Shown in pieces: positions 24,302 through 35,175 of a stretch of 64,000 bases of DNA. This DNA is from Chrysoporthe austroafricana. Taxonomy: Eukaryota; Ascomycota; Sordariomycetes; Diaporthales; Cryphonectriaceae. Below the pieces are notes generated by a model. It saw only the letters and a program-made list of their open reading frames with translations, had not been told where the DNA came from and ran no database searches. The stretch covers positions 3,782,001 to 3,846,000 of the forward strand of contig JYIP02000005.1 in assembly GCA_001051155.2 (NCBI GenBank), in the 5' to 3' direction. The position numbers and the translations under genes are program-made. Positions within the stretch are counted from its first letter, which is position 1, and every line of letters begins with the position of its first letter.

Positions 24302-26669
24302 ATGGCTGCCGTGGAGTCTTCACCTCCACAAAATGGCTCAGTCACCTCGAGTCCCGTGCGAAGGAAGCCGGTCGGCTCCTCCAGCCAAGGCTCGCCACAG
24401 AGCATCCGCTCAGAAGCTGGCAAGCCACTACCGCGTATCCCAATGACCGACGGCTCGCGCATGGGACAGTCCCCGGTGTCCCCGGTCAAGATGAACTTCC
24501 AGCCGGAGAATTGGGCACAGCCATCAAGCGCCACCATAGAAACGAGAGAATACTCCAGTCCGGACCGCCGGCAGCGCTCATCTGCATCACAAGAGCGGGA
24601 GATGTCACCAATCCTCGAGGCGCCCACGCGGCCACCGCCGAGCCTCCCCCTGGATTTCTCACAACCGGAGGGAACAATACGACGGGTTAATGCTGCCTCA
24701 TTAGAGCATCCTGTATTGGGCGACGGCTTTGGGACTCAGGCTGATTCAAGCCGCGGAGAAAACGCAACGTCCACAACCAGTGGTGGTAACAGCGAGCAGG
24801 CTCCCGTCGACCAGGGAGACAACCGTCATAGCCGTGAGACCGATACTTCCGTCTCGACCCCGAGCGTCTCGAATCCGCACAACTCGACGGAAACTTCGGT
24901 GGCAACGAGCGCCAGCTCAATTTCGGGGGGCCTCAATGAGTTGGAAAACGGCCAGCCCCGCAAGTCGGAGGATGCTTCTACTGTGAGCTCCACCCCCGAC
25001 GATGCTGCCAACCCGCCTCAGATGGTTGCACAGCTCCAGTACCACCACCAGCCCTTCACGCCCCCGACGCCATCTTTCTTGGATTCGCACGATCCGCGGG
25101 TTGTGTCGTCACCAGACCTGTCTGAGAATGGTGCGGCCGTAAACCGCCATCTCACACCTGTCTCCAATCTCAGGAGGACGTCGCTACCCAGGCCGCAGTC
25201 AGCGTATTCCGTCCACTCTGAGCGCGGCCGCTCCTCAGGGCGAAATGGCACCCCCAGTATTCGGGCTCCATCGGCGCATTCGAGCTATGCAAGGAAGTCA
25301 CCTAACGTAGACAATCGCCAGTCTACATACGTAGAGCTGCTGAATGTCCCATATCCACAGCCTGCGCCCGCACCATTGACCATCGACAACTCGCAATTGC
25401 GAAATGCAGTGGGATCTAATGCGTCTTTACTGAGCTCACAGAAAACGCTCGACATGTACAGGCAGAATGTCAAGAAGACCAGTGACTTCTCGATACAATA
25501 CTCCTTTGCAGTATTTCTGATCTCGACAGCTCAGGAACAGGGTGTGGACGTCACGGAGCCTAAGAAAAAGTCACCGAAGCCTGGTCACAGTCCTAGTGGC
25601 TCCTTCGTCGGAGGCGCAGAGTCCGACCCCAATGACTTGATACGAGAAGCACGAGCCATCCTGCAGAAGCTTGCCAACGCAGGATACCCTTTCGCTCAGT
25701 ACTACCTTGCAGATGGATATGCTTCGGGGCTCTTCAGCAAAGGGAAGGAAGATTATAACTCTGCTTTCCCTCTATTCGTCCTGGCCGCAAAACATGGTCA
25801 CGCAGAGTCTGCATATCGGACCGGTCTGTGCTACGAGTTCGGGTGGGGTTGTCGAAAGGACCCGGCGAAGGCTGTTCAATTCTTGCGAACTGCGGCATCA
25901 AAGAGACATCCAGGCGCAATGACAAGGCTAGGAAAGGCTTGCCTTTCTGGTGATCTGGGCGAGAAGCGCTACCGAGAAGGCCTCAAGTGGCTCAAGCTGG
26001 CAGCCGAGTCGGCGGACACCATGTACAATGCGGCACCATTCCACCTAGGTTGTCTGTACGAGATGGGGTACGGTGAAGACATCTTCAAGGATGAGGGATA
26101 CGCCGCTGAGCTGTTCACGCAAGCTGCCGATCTTGGCCACCCGGAAGCGAATTTCCGCATGGGAGACGCATACGAACACGGCAAACTCAACTGTCCGCGA
26201 GACCCGGCTTTGAGCGTGCACTTCTACACCGGAGCTGCTGAAAGAGGACACGCGGGCGCGATGATGGGATTGTGCGCCTGGTATATGGTTGGAGCCGAAC
26301 CGATCCTTGAGAAAGATGAGGAAGAAGCGTATGAGTGGGCACGGAGGTCCGCTGAGCTGGGTATGTTATAGTATCATTCCGATGGCTATCTGATCCAATG
26401 CTGACAGTCTGATTTGCACAGGCTATGTTAAGGCTCAATATGCCGTGGGCTATTTCACAGAAATGGGCATTGGATGCAGAAGAGATATTCTGGAAGCCAA
26501 CGTCTGGTATGTCAAGGCCGCAGACGCAGGGGACGAACGAGCCAGGCAACGACTGAATGCCATTCGGGCGGCGGCGAGTGGTGGGACACCCATGGAGGTT
26601 GCTCCTCCCAAGAATCCCAACCTGAAAAAGAAAGCTGGGGCCAAGGACGAGAGCTGTGTGGTAATGTGA
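24302..26669 (+). CDS. skt5: Sel1-repeat chitin synthase activator (Chs4/Skt5 family) with CaaX box
   Basis: Two exons, 24302-26360 and 26422-26669, separated by a 61-nt intron (GTATGT donor, CTGAC branch, CAG acceptor); product 768 aa. Residues 1-440 are Ser/Pro/Thr-rich and probably disordered. From about 455 to 740 there are roughly seven Sel1-like repeats, recognisable as A..G...A...LG.-type helices. The basic tail (KKKAG) runs to a terminal CVVM, a CaaX motif expected to be farnesylated. This matches yeast Chs4/Skt5, which binds and activates Chs3 and targets it to the bud neck. The class IV (Chs3-like) chitin synthase is the neighbouring divergent gene, which supports the assignment. 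Without the second exon the CaaX box would be missed. Confidence 0.93.
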
Positions 26670-27670
26670 CGGAAAAGGTTCAAGGATATGACAAAAGGGC
26701 ATCAACATCATCATCATCATCACCACGGTTGATCATTGACAGGAGATGGGGTAATTCTGCCGCCGCCGTTCCCAGGCTGGTTGCTGTGCTATGGAACGCT
26801 GCCGGGGCATCTTCATGTTCGTACTTCAGGGCTTGGTGTTGGAAAAGGGGGCGGCGACGATTGATTGCATAGCTTCAAGACGGCATGTTCAACGGGACTG
26901 ATAAACATTGCAAATTTATGTGCATATTTTTTTCTTGGGGCAAGATGAGTCTTCCGACGTCGAGACTTTGATGATCAAATCAGTGAAACCCGGGACCGTC
27001 CGGACAGGTAGACATGCGAGCAGAAGATAGCGGTTTGGATGGCGTGCGGAAGGGAATCACCTCTTTCTGGATCTTCTTACTGTCTGCATCTCTTAGCCTT
27101 CGAAGTCGCCGGTCGGCCCCATACTAGCCAAATGCCTGCCTCGATAAGTCTTATTTTTAGCAGCATATACCCAGCCAGCTCTACAGTCTCAACAAACCTT
27201 CTTACCCACGCTGCGGCACAGCGCAAAGGCCCACGGCTTATAACATCTTCAATACTCTCCATCAGGGCTCCGAGAACACACTGGAAGGCCGCTATTCTCG
27301 TAAATAAGGCTCTTAAGGGAGATGTCGACTTGTTAATCCAGAGAACATTGCATCAAGGGCCTTCGAGGGCGAGATGCTTGAGCTGGCAATCTACACATTG
27401 GAGATCCAATTGCCTCTTTAAGCGAAACTAATATCGCATGGATGGCCAACCAGAACCGGGGCGTTGGAGCTGACATTCTGCACGTCAGAGGCGTAGCAGT
27501 TGAGGCGAGGGCCCAGGCGCTGGAAGGGACCACATCCTCCACTCACGCAGCACTATATAACTAAGGCATCGCGTCTGCGTCTGCCATCTACTATATGCGT
27601 TTTCTGAGCACTCCTCGCTTTCATTTTAGGCTGAAGTTGATGGTGTTATTCTATATCATATAACCCCGAG
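26670..27670. other. Spacer between skt5 and the P450 gene
   Basis: The left part is the skt5 3' region with a CAT repeat. The part from about 27100 to 27440 is richer in A and T than its surroundings and may be a decayed relic. No gene is called. Confidence 0.4.
26706..26722. repeat. (CAT)n microsatellite in the skt5 3' region
   Basis: Five CAT units about 37 bases after the stop codon. Confidence 0.85.
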
Positions 27671-29484
27671 ATGCGATACCTGTCCGTGTTCCTGTCCCTC
27701 GGGACAGCAGCGTTGATGTACGGGATGTTCAAGCTCATCCTGCACAGGCGCAAGTTCAGAGATTTGGTGAGTATAACCCAGGCTACATTGCAATCACGCA
27801 GCCAAGGGCCATGACTGACCCTCCACAACAGCCCAAACCACCGTACAACTTCCTCTTTGGGCACCTTATAATCTTCGGCAAAACACTGGCCCTCTACCCG
27901 CAGCGGTCCCACCCGCAGTCTGTCTTAACGTACCTCTCACAGAAGTACTCCCTGCCGGAGATCTTCTACGTCGACCTCTGGCCGCTCGGCCCCGTGATGA
28001 TGGCGTGCACATCCGTAGCCAGCCAGAATCTCGTCGACTCGCAGCTGTGCCTAGGCAAGCACGCCGAGAACGACAAGGTGCTGAGGCCCATGGTGGGAAG
28101 CAACAGCCTCCCCGCACTGAACGGGCGCGTGTGGCGCGAGGTGCACCACATGCTGCAGCCAGCCTTCCGGCCGGCGAGCATCCGGGCGCTGATGAGCAAG
28201 GTCGCGGAGGAGGCCACCGTGTTCTGCCGGACGCTGGAGGGGCTGGCGCGAGCGGGGGAGACCTTCAGCATGGAGGAGATGGCGTCCCGGATGATCTTTG
28301 AGGTCAATGCGAAGACGATCGTGGGGATGCCGTTCCGGGCGCAGGAGGGCGGGTGCCAGATCTTGAACGACATCTCGCTGCCGGCACGGGTATACAAGCG
28401 GGAGGAGGAAATGAAGTGGAATCTGGTGGGAAGGCTTCTGCTTAGGAGGGAGAGAATGGGGGCGCTGAAACAGTCGGACAGGTGGTTGAGGGAGAGGATA
28501 CTGGAGAGGTATCAGGAACTGAAGACCGACGGGACCAAACGCTCGGATAACATCCTCGACAACTGCTTAATCGAGAGGATCCAAGCCGAGGGAGGCGGCC
28601 TGCAGAGGCTGGAACAAGATAAGGCCTGGATGGACTTGTTTGTCGTCAAGTGAGTGTTGAAATTCAAGTCCGTGGAAATATGAGCCAAGGAATGGGGCTG
28701 ACTAGTCGCAGTCTACGAGCCCTGATGTTCGGAGGTCAAGGAACGACCAACGACACCTTCTGCGTGAGTTATACCGCACCGCAGCCGCAGGCATTCCCAC
28801 GCATTTAGCGAACTTGTATCGACTGACACCCAGGTACAGTATGTTCTGATGCTGCTCTCGGTCCACCCGGACGTCATGCAACGCCTTCGCGCAGAACACG
28901 ACCTAGTCGCGGGCCCGTCATTCGCAGGCGCTATCGACCTCCTCACCAACAAGCCTCATCTCCTCAACGAGCTTGAGTACACCACAGGCGTCGTCAAGGA
29001 GACCCTGCGTCTCTTCCCCGTAGGCTTCTCAGCCAAATACGACGACAAGACCCCCGACGGCTACCTCGAGCTCAACGGCCATCGCTACCCAACTCTTGGC
29101 GGCGAGGCGATGGTGTGTACGGTGAGCCAAACTGTCCAATACGACCCGAAGGTGTTTCCCAACCCGACCAAGTTCGACCCGACGAGGTGGATGTCTGGCA
29201 CGCCGGATCCCGCGGACAACAACGCGTTCCGGTCCTTCTCCAAGGGCCCGAGGGCGTGTATAGGCAGGGCGCTGGCTGTGGACGAGCTTAGGGGCATGCT
29301 GCTATGCATAACCCGGTGGTTTGATTTCGAACTTCCGGATCTGAAGCCGAGCAAGACGCCACGGGTGCCTTGGACGGATCTGGACCTGACGCTGGGTGAT
29401 CACGCGTTCCAGGAGATCGGCCTTGAGGCCAAACCTAGAGATGGTGTGATGATGAAGGTGAAGAGGACGGAGAGGGCGTGGTGA
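27671..29484 (+). CDS. Cytochrome P450 monooxygenase, possibly CYP59/StcS-like
   Basis: Four exons, 27671-27766, 27832-28649, 28712-28763 and 28834-29484, giving 538 aa with consistent phases. Residues 1-22 form a membrane anchor, followed by a basic stretch and a Pro-rich hinge (PKPPYN). The ExxR motif is in KETLR (about 378-381) and the haem loop FSKGPRACIG has its Cys at about 464. The PERF-like region reads FDPTRW. The I-helix motif reads GGQGTT (about 312-317), with Gly at the usual Asp/Glu position. The N-terminal third resembles CYP59 enzymes such as StcS from memory, but I cannot fix the subfamily. It is ER-bound and needs a P450 reductase; the substrate is unknown. No PKS, NRPS or terpene synthase lies nearby, so membership of a biosynthetic cluster is unsupported within this window. 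Confidence 0.93.
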
Positions 29485-31002
29485 ATCTTGTGGTGCAGGA
29501 CCACGGTCAGAATAGCAGTGCCAGGACGCCCTCTCCGAGCACATTTACGGAAGCACGTCGCCTACATTGGTTATGCTCAGGGTAGGAAAGAGAGAGAAGC
29601 GCGCTCTCTTCTGCCTCGCCCTTGGGCACCTGCGACTGGAATGCTCGGCCAACTCCTCCGTGGTTCCTCCTCTTAGACCTCGGATTCCTCTGTTCCCTTA
29701 GATCACGGCATATTTCTCTCCAAATCAATAACCTCTTAGTGAGTCTTCTTTTCTAGTGATTGCTCCTTGCCCCCACATGTGAGCGCCAAGCGCCTTGAGC
29801 TCCTGGTTCTGGCGCCAACCAACCATATATGAAGTGGCAATCCTTGTTCCAAAGGAAGCTACTGGTGCAACTTGGCGTGGCCTCCTCGAGACACGACAGA
29901 TAGCAATGAGTATCCACTTAACCTAGAGGTTTCCCTCCTGAAATGATCAGATTCATTGTGGATGTGCGTGGCGCTTTCTCGATCGTTGTTCGGTCGTTTG
30001 GGCCGCCTGCATGGTGACTTAAATTGGAGCAGGCATGAAAAATCATGCTACACCAGGACGGAGGACTGTCGACAACATGTAGGCTGACAGACGGCCAAAG
30101 ACACCTGGGTATAGCGAAAGCCCAGCACGTTCAGTGGTCCAGGGCCAGAGCAAGATATTTATTTGACTGTACCGGCGAGTCTTTGTGACTTTCGGGAAAA
30201 GAGCTGATCACGTTGGTATTGGCCCAGTGCATTGGGTAGCAGCCTCTCTTAGGCAGAAAGGCACACACTGAGTATAGCGCCTGACGGCCGACAAGCGACA
30301 TGAGGCCACATCCAGGCATTGAGTGGCCTGCCCCGGAGCCTGGAGATAAGGTCTGAAGAAAGCTCTCCCGGACGGATCATGCTGTAAGGCCTGGGCTGCT
30401 TAGAAATCATGAAAAGGAGCACATGGCCTGCCTGGCATCAATGCATTCTGAAGATCCAATGAAGGCCGGTTGGCTCACTGTGAGCAGAGCAGAGGAGGCG
30501 AATTGGGAGGACTGTCCCGGCCTGATGTCAAGTAGCAGTCTGAGTCACGTGGAAGAGTGGGGCACCGTTACAAGTTTTCGCTGAGGTTCGCCGGCGGTCC
30601 CTGTGCCCATAAGCTCGCCGCCTCCAGACAACAATCTTTCTTGTTTTCCTACCTGATCCAACCCAGCCCAAATCCCAACCCGCTTTCTCGCAGTGTCTCG
30701 TCTCTTTATCCAGACCGGAACACCACTGCCTTTTCTTTCTACCCTTTGATACCCGCCGCGAAGGTTCGTCTCTGAAAGCACATTAATTCCCTCCCTCGAC
30801 CCACAGCGTCAATCGCGCTTCTCCATCGGCAGACCACTACCAAGCCAGAACCAGGCTTTGTCACCTTCAGCTTTGCAGACCACTGACGCCGGCCCACCAG
30901 CCCCCCCACTTCCAGGCATTTCCAATACATACATCACTTCGACAACGTCCAGTCACACCTCTTCTCTTCTCTCTCCAACCAATCCACCGAACCATCACGA
31001 CC
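29485..31002. other. Spacer between the P450 and Ran genes
   Basis: No gene is seen. The last 350 bases are CT-rich, typical of the leader of a highly expressed fungal gene, and belong to the Ran promoter and 5' UTR. Confidence 0.5.
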
Positions 31003-31991
31003 ATGGCTGAGAGTCAGACCCCTACCTTTAAGCTCGTCCTCGTCGGCGACGGTGGTACTGGCAAGGTATGCTCAATCCCTTATCCGTTGTCGTGTCGGTC
31101 AGACGCGCAGGTTGCGCCTAGCTGCCTCTTCGGCGGGGCAGTTTTGGCCGCCGTTTGTCGCAAGGCTCAACAGCCTCAACGGCTTTGGAACGTCAGCTAA
31201 CGCGTCTTGCATCATCACAGACCACCTTTGTCAAGCGCCACTTGACGGGCGAGTTCGAGAAGAAGTACATGGCCACTCTCGGTGTCGAGGTCCACCCTCT
31301 CGGCTTCACCACCGTTAGTCCCTCCTCTCAAGCCTGCGACACGCACACCAACTAATGCGATATGCACAGAACTACGGCCAGATCCAGTTCGATGTCTGGG
31401 ATACCGCCGGTCAGGAGAAGTTCGGTGGTCTGCGTGATGGTTACTACATCAACGGCCAGTGCGGTATCATCATGTTCGATGTCACCTCTCGTATCACCTA
31501 CAAGAACGTCCCCAACTGGCACCGTACGTATTGCGTATCCTAACAAACCCTGCTCTGGATCTCGTCAAGCTAATCGTTTTCTTAGGTGACCTTGTCCGTG
31601 TCTGCGAGAACATCCCTATCGTCCTCTGCGGTAACAAGGTCGACGTCAAGGAGCGCAAGGTCAAGGCCAAGACCATCACTTTCCACCGCAAGAAGAACCT
31701 GCAGTACTACGATATCTCCGCCAAGTCCAACTATAACTTCGAGAAGCCCTTCCTCTGGCTCGCCCGCAAGCTCGTTGGCAACCCCAGCCTGGTACGTGGC
31801 ACCCTCCGATGAAACATGCGTCTTATACGTACTCTGTTTGCTAACGCCACTTGCAGGAATTCGTTGCTGCCCCTGCTCTTGCCCCTCCCACTGCTCAGGT
31901 CGATGAGGCTCTCCTGCGCGAGTACGAGAACGAGATGAAGGAAGCTGCGGCCATGCCTCTGCCTGATGAGGACGACGATGGTGACCTGTAG
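31003..31991 (+). CDS. gsp1: Ran GTPase (nuclear transport; Gsp1/Ran)
   Basis: Five exons: 31003-31065, 31221-31313, 31370-31523, 31586-31791 and 31857-31991. They give 216 aa, exactly the usual Ran length. The P-loop GDGGTGKTT is split by intron 1 right after its Lys. Switch I has [14 protein letters not shown], switch [13 protein letters not shown], and the guanine motif is NKVD. The protein ends in the acidic DEDDDGDL tail typical of Ran. It cycles between GDP and GTP to drive nucleocytoplasmic transport and spindle assembly. The ATG context (ACGACCATGG) is strong. Its 3' end faces Nas2 tail-to-tail. Confidence 0.98.
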
Positions 31992-33075
31992 ATGGGCACG
32001 CGACGCCCAGGATCGATGACCTTCAGGAGGCACTACGTGGTGGATAGATTTTCATGGTTCTCTCCTTCGACGTCAACGGCATCTTGCTTAGGACTAGCGA
32101 CACATACCGTACAGGCTGGCGAGACAGGGATAGGTTACGTTGATGAAATTCACGATGGATTACTGGAAAGGCGAGGACGCAGACTAGCGATGCATTAATG
32201 GCCGAGCGGGAGGGCACGTCCCCAAGGTCTTGGTTCGATATGGCATCGCCATCCGCGTTCAGTAGAAAGAACTCAGCGCCCAACTTCTGCACTTCAGGCG
32301 CAACTTAGGTAGACTCACTGCCCAACAAAAGGGGACTTGTCAAAAAATTGGTTGCCCGGCATCTCTCCCGGTGGCGACTTGCACCCGACTTGTTCAACTC
32401 GAGCGCTATGAGAGACATCTCTCTTGACGAATCCATATTGGTCAGTTTTGGCTGTTTGGGCGTAAGGCGGTCAGGCTCTCAAGATGAGGCTTGGAGGGGC
32501 ACTTCAAAATTTTGCCATGATGTCAATGCAGGATCCCCTGCATATGCCCCTCCATCCATTGTTTTGACCCGCTCTGACTCGTTGCCAGAGCACCAAGCAG
32601 TCAGTTCTTTGAGTCCAGGGATGAGAGTACGGTTTGTGCAGCACTCCAAGGAGGCCACCTCTTCTAACCATGGCACTGTCCTAATGTGAAGGGTCGTGAT
32701 GGTATCTACAGAGACCATATGGAATTGGCATGTGCTTCTTGTTCTAGATCTGAGAAAGACCTCGGAGAGCTTTTTGTGGATACAGGCCAGATCAGGTTAT
32801 GCTGCCCTGATGAATCTCATCACTTGATGCTCTCTTTTGGAAAAGGCCAGCAAGGTCCTACAAGATGTGCACAGTCTGTCCCCATGGCTGCTGCTTGAAT
32901 GGCCCGTGTGTATAATGGCGTGCCTTCCAATAGAGGCTGCCACGTCGTCTACAGCCCAAGATCATCACCTAGACATTGGCTTCATTCCTGTATTGATGCC
33001 TCTTTCCTCTCCTGGCTCATGCAAGTTTTAGCCAGATCGTGCCAAGACCCCAAGCTCTCAGACTGATCATGGTCC
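31992..33075. other. Convergent spacer between the Ran and Nas2 genes
   Basis: About 1.1 kb holding both 3' ends. No gene, repeat or RNA structure is recognised. Confidence 0.5.
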
Positions 33076-33990
33076 TCAGAGAGGCAATATGTGACACCCC
33101 AACAGGCCCCGCCCACCCCAATCTCGCCGCGGTACCAGTGTCAGCTGGAGTTCTCGTTGAGATGGCGCTGCACTGAGTCTCGAAACCTTCACAAGGATAT
33201 TGCGCTTTTATACCATCATTAGTCAATCACCTATACAATACACGGGCCAAATGACGAATGAAGCCAACTTACCCCCTCGTTCCCCTGGACGCACTCTGCC
33301 ACCTTCTTCAACCCATCATGATTTGACTTGTTCACCCAGCCAAAGTTACGAATCAGATCCCCCTGCTGCAGGCCCGCCGTGGCCGCCGGGCTCCCGCCCG
33401 TGACGGTGTTCACCTTGGCGAAAGGCTCGTCTAGCGCCTCTGGGATGTAGTCGCGCAGCGCAGGTTCTGAGGCGGTTGGGACGGGGGCCTCGGTCTCGTC
33501 GGCGTTCTCCATCAGGCTGGCGAAGTGCTCGTGCAGGTGCTTCTCGATCTTGTTCATGAGTTCTTTGTAGTCGTTCCGGAGGTGAATAATGCGCGCGCGG
33601 GTGGTTCGGACTGCGGAGGTGCGTGTTAGCGAGGCCAGAATGGCCGAAGACGAAGGGCTCTTTCGGATGGCGTACTCTGCGCGACATCGATGTCGGAGCG
33701 AGGGAAGCCATCGGGTGTCAGGAGGCTCGTGTTCATGTCGACGCCATGCTTGTGGATCCTGTCAGCCCGTGCCAGATCTGGATGCGGGTAGGTTGGCTGG
33801 CCGCAGATGCATCACATACCGAGTCGAGCACACTGCTCAGGGCCTTGAGCTCCGCCTCCATGTTCTCCTTCTTGCGCTGCAGCTCCGTAAACGAGAGGTG
33901 CGCAGCGCCGCCGTTGGTGGCCCTCGCGGTCGTGGGTCCCGAAGGGACGGTGGGTGCGTGGAGGTTGCTCATCCTCAGCGGCAAGCCCAT
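33076..33990 (-). CDS. nas2: 26S proteasome assembly chaperone Nas2/PSMD9 (p27), PDZ domain
   Basis: Four minus-strand exons: 33990-33820, 33748-33676, 33610-33273 and 33204-33076, giving 236 aa. The ATG at 33990 (MGLPLR) is chosen; an alternative in-frame ATG at 33972 gives 230 aa. The first two exons encode the Nas2 N-terminal helical domain, with LDS-HGVDMNT and GFPRSDIDVAQ across introns 1 and 2. IRTTRARIIHLRND follows. The third exon carries the PDZ domain (VTGGSPAATAGLQQGD). The last exon ends RDWGGRGLLGCHILPL, the conserved Nas2 C-terminus. Intron 1 uses a CAAG acceptor, chosen because only it keeps the conserved frame. The protein binds Rpt subunits during base assembly of the 26S proteasome. 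Confidence 0.92.
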
Positions 33991-35175
33991 AGCTGTACGG
34001 TCAAGAAACTTGTTGAGTGTACCATTCTCTCGACGGCAGAGTCTGGAGAGAATCGCGGTGCTGACAATCAGTCAACCGCCCATGACGCGTTCGTTGTGAC
34101 AGGCACAGAAAGAGATATGTACTATGTAGGAGGGAGGTCAGGTACCGAGGTACAAGGTACCTTGACCTTGGAGTAATGGTTCCGCCGCTCTCCGTGGGGA
34201 ACGATGCTTCGATACTGTATGCAGTACGGATGACCTGCAGCGTCAAGGGCCCTGCTGCCCACAATGTTCTTCCCTTTCTTCGAGAACATGATACGTTCTG
34301 GATTTGCTGGTGATCCATGGCCTCGCCGGTCAGCTGATCTGCTCTTAATGTGCGGTCAAGCATATGGTCGGGCCCAAAGCTGCTTGGCTGGCTCCATCAA
34401 CAGGGCACTGCTTAGAAGGTTATTGTGATCTTCAAACTCGACCTCGCAGACATGGAAATCTCCCATGGCAATCTCTCCCCGGCAACGTCACTCAGATTGA
34501 GACAATTTGAGACGGCTATCTCTATCCTACCGCATTTCAGCTGATTCACACGTCATTTTCCCAGTGATCGACGTGTCTGGCTGCACCCGTGCGTGCGAGA
34601 TGGGTTGTCTTCGAAGTGATCTTCTGGGTTGGGGGGCCTTGCAGCAGCTGCGAAGGACTGTGTTACCATCGCAACGGGGCCGGGCTGTACCACTCGTCAA
34701 GCCCGAAAGCGTTTCGAGTTGCTTGGTCCCAGTATGACCTTGCGGAAGGAGAGATGTACAAAACTATCTCCCCGGCGTCTCGCGGTCCCAGGCCTTCTCT
34801 TTCCTCTCTAAGTCGGTATGCGAGGGAGGCGTCGAACAGCAGCGTGCTCGTCCTACACAGTCGCGCCTGCACACACGAGGCCCTTGCCTCACATACGTTG
34901 TTGCTTTTCGTAATATTCCTTACACAATTATTCGGTCATTCTGGACCTTGCGAGATGTTGATCTACCCTTAGGGAGCGGCTCAGGTTTATCTCAAGAACT
35001 CTTGATCCTGTATCATTTCCCTTCTTGGTGGTGCTGTGCCATCAGCATGTTCTGAGATCCCCTTTTGGACGCCTCACGGCTACTTTTGTTTTTTTAGAGC
35101 TCGCTCTTTTACTTTTCTTGGGTGACCATATGGAACAACAATTTTGGTTTCGGCTTTCTTGGTCTCTCGAATATT
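33991..35175. other. Divergent promoter region between nas2 and the RhoGEF gene
   Basis: No gene is seen. A perfect 12-base palindrome, CAAGGTACCTTG, lies at 34153-34164, amid repeated GGTACC/GAGGTAC elements in the nas2 upstream region. Confidence 0.5.

Noticed and set aside
27671..29484. P450 as part of a secondary-metabolite cluster
   Set aside because: Its neighbours are skt5, Ran and Nas2. No polyketide, peptide or terpene synthase and no pathway regulator is in the window.
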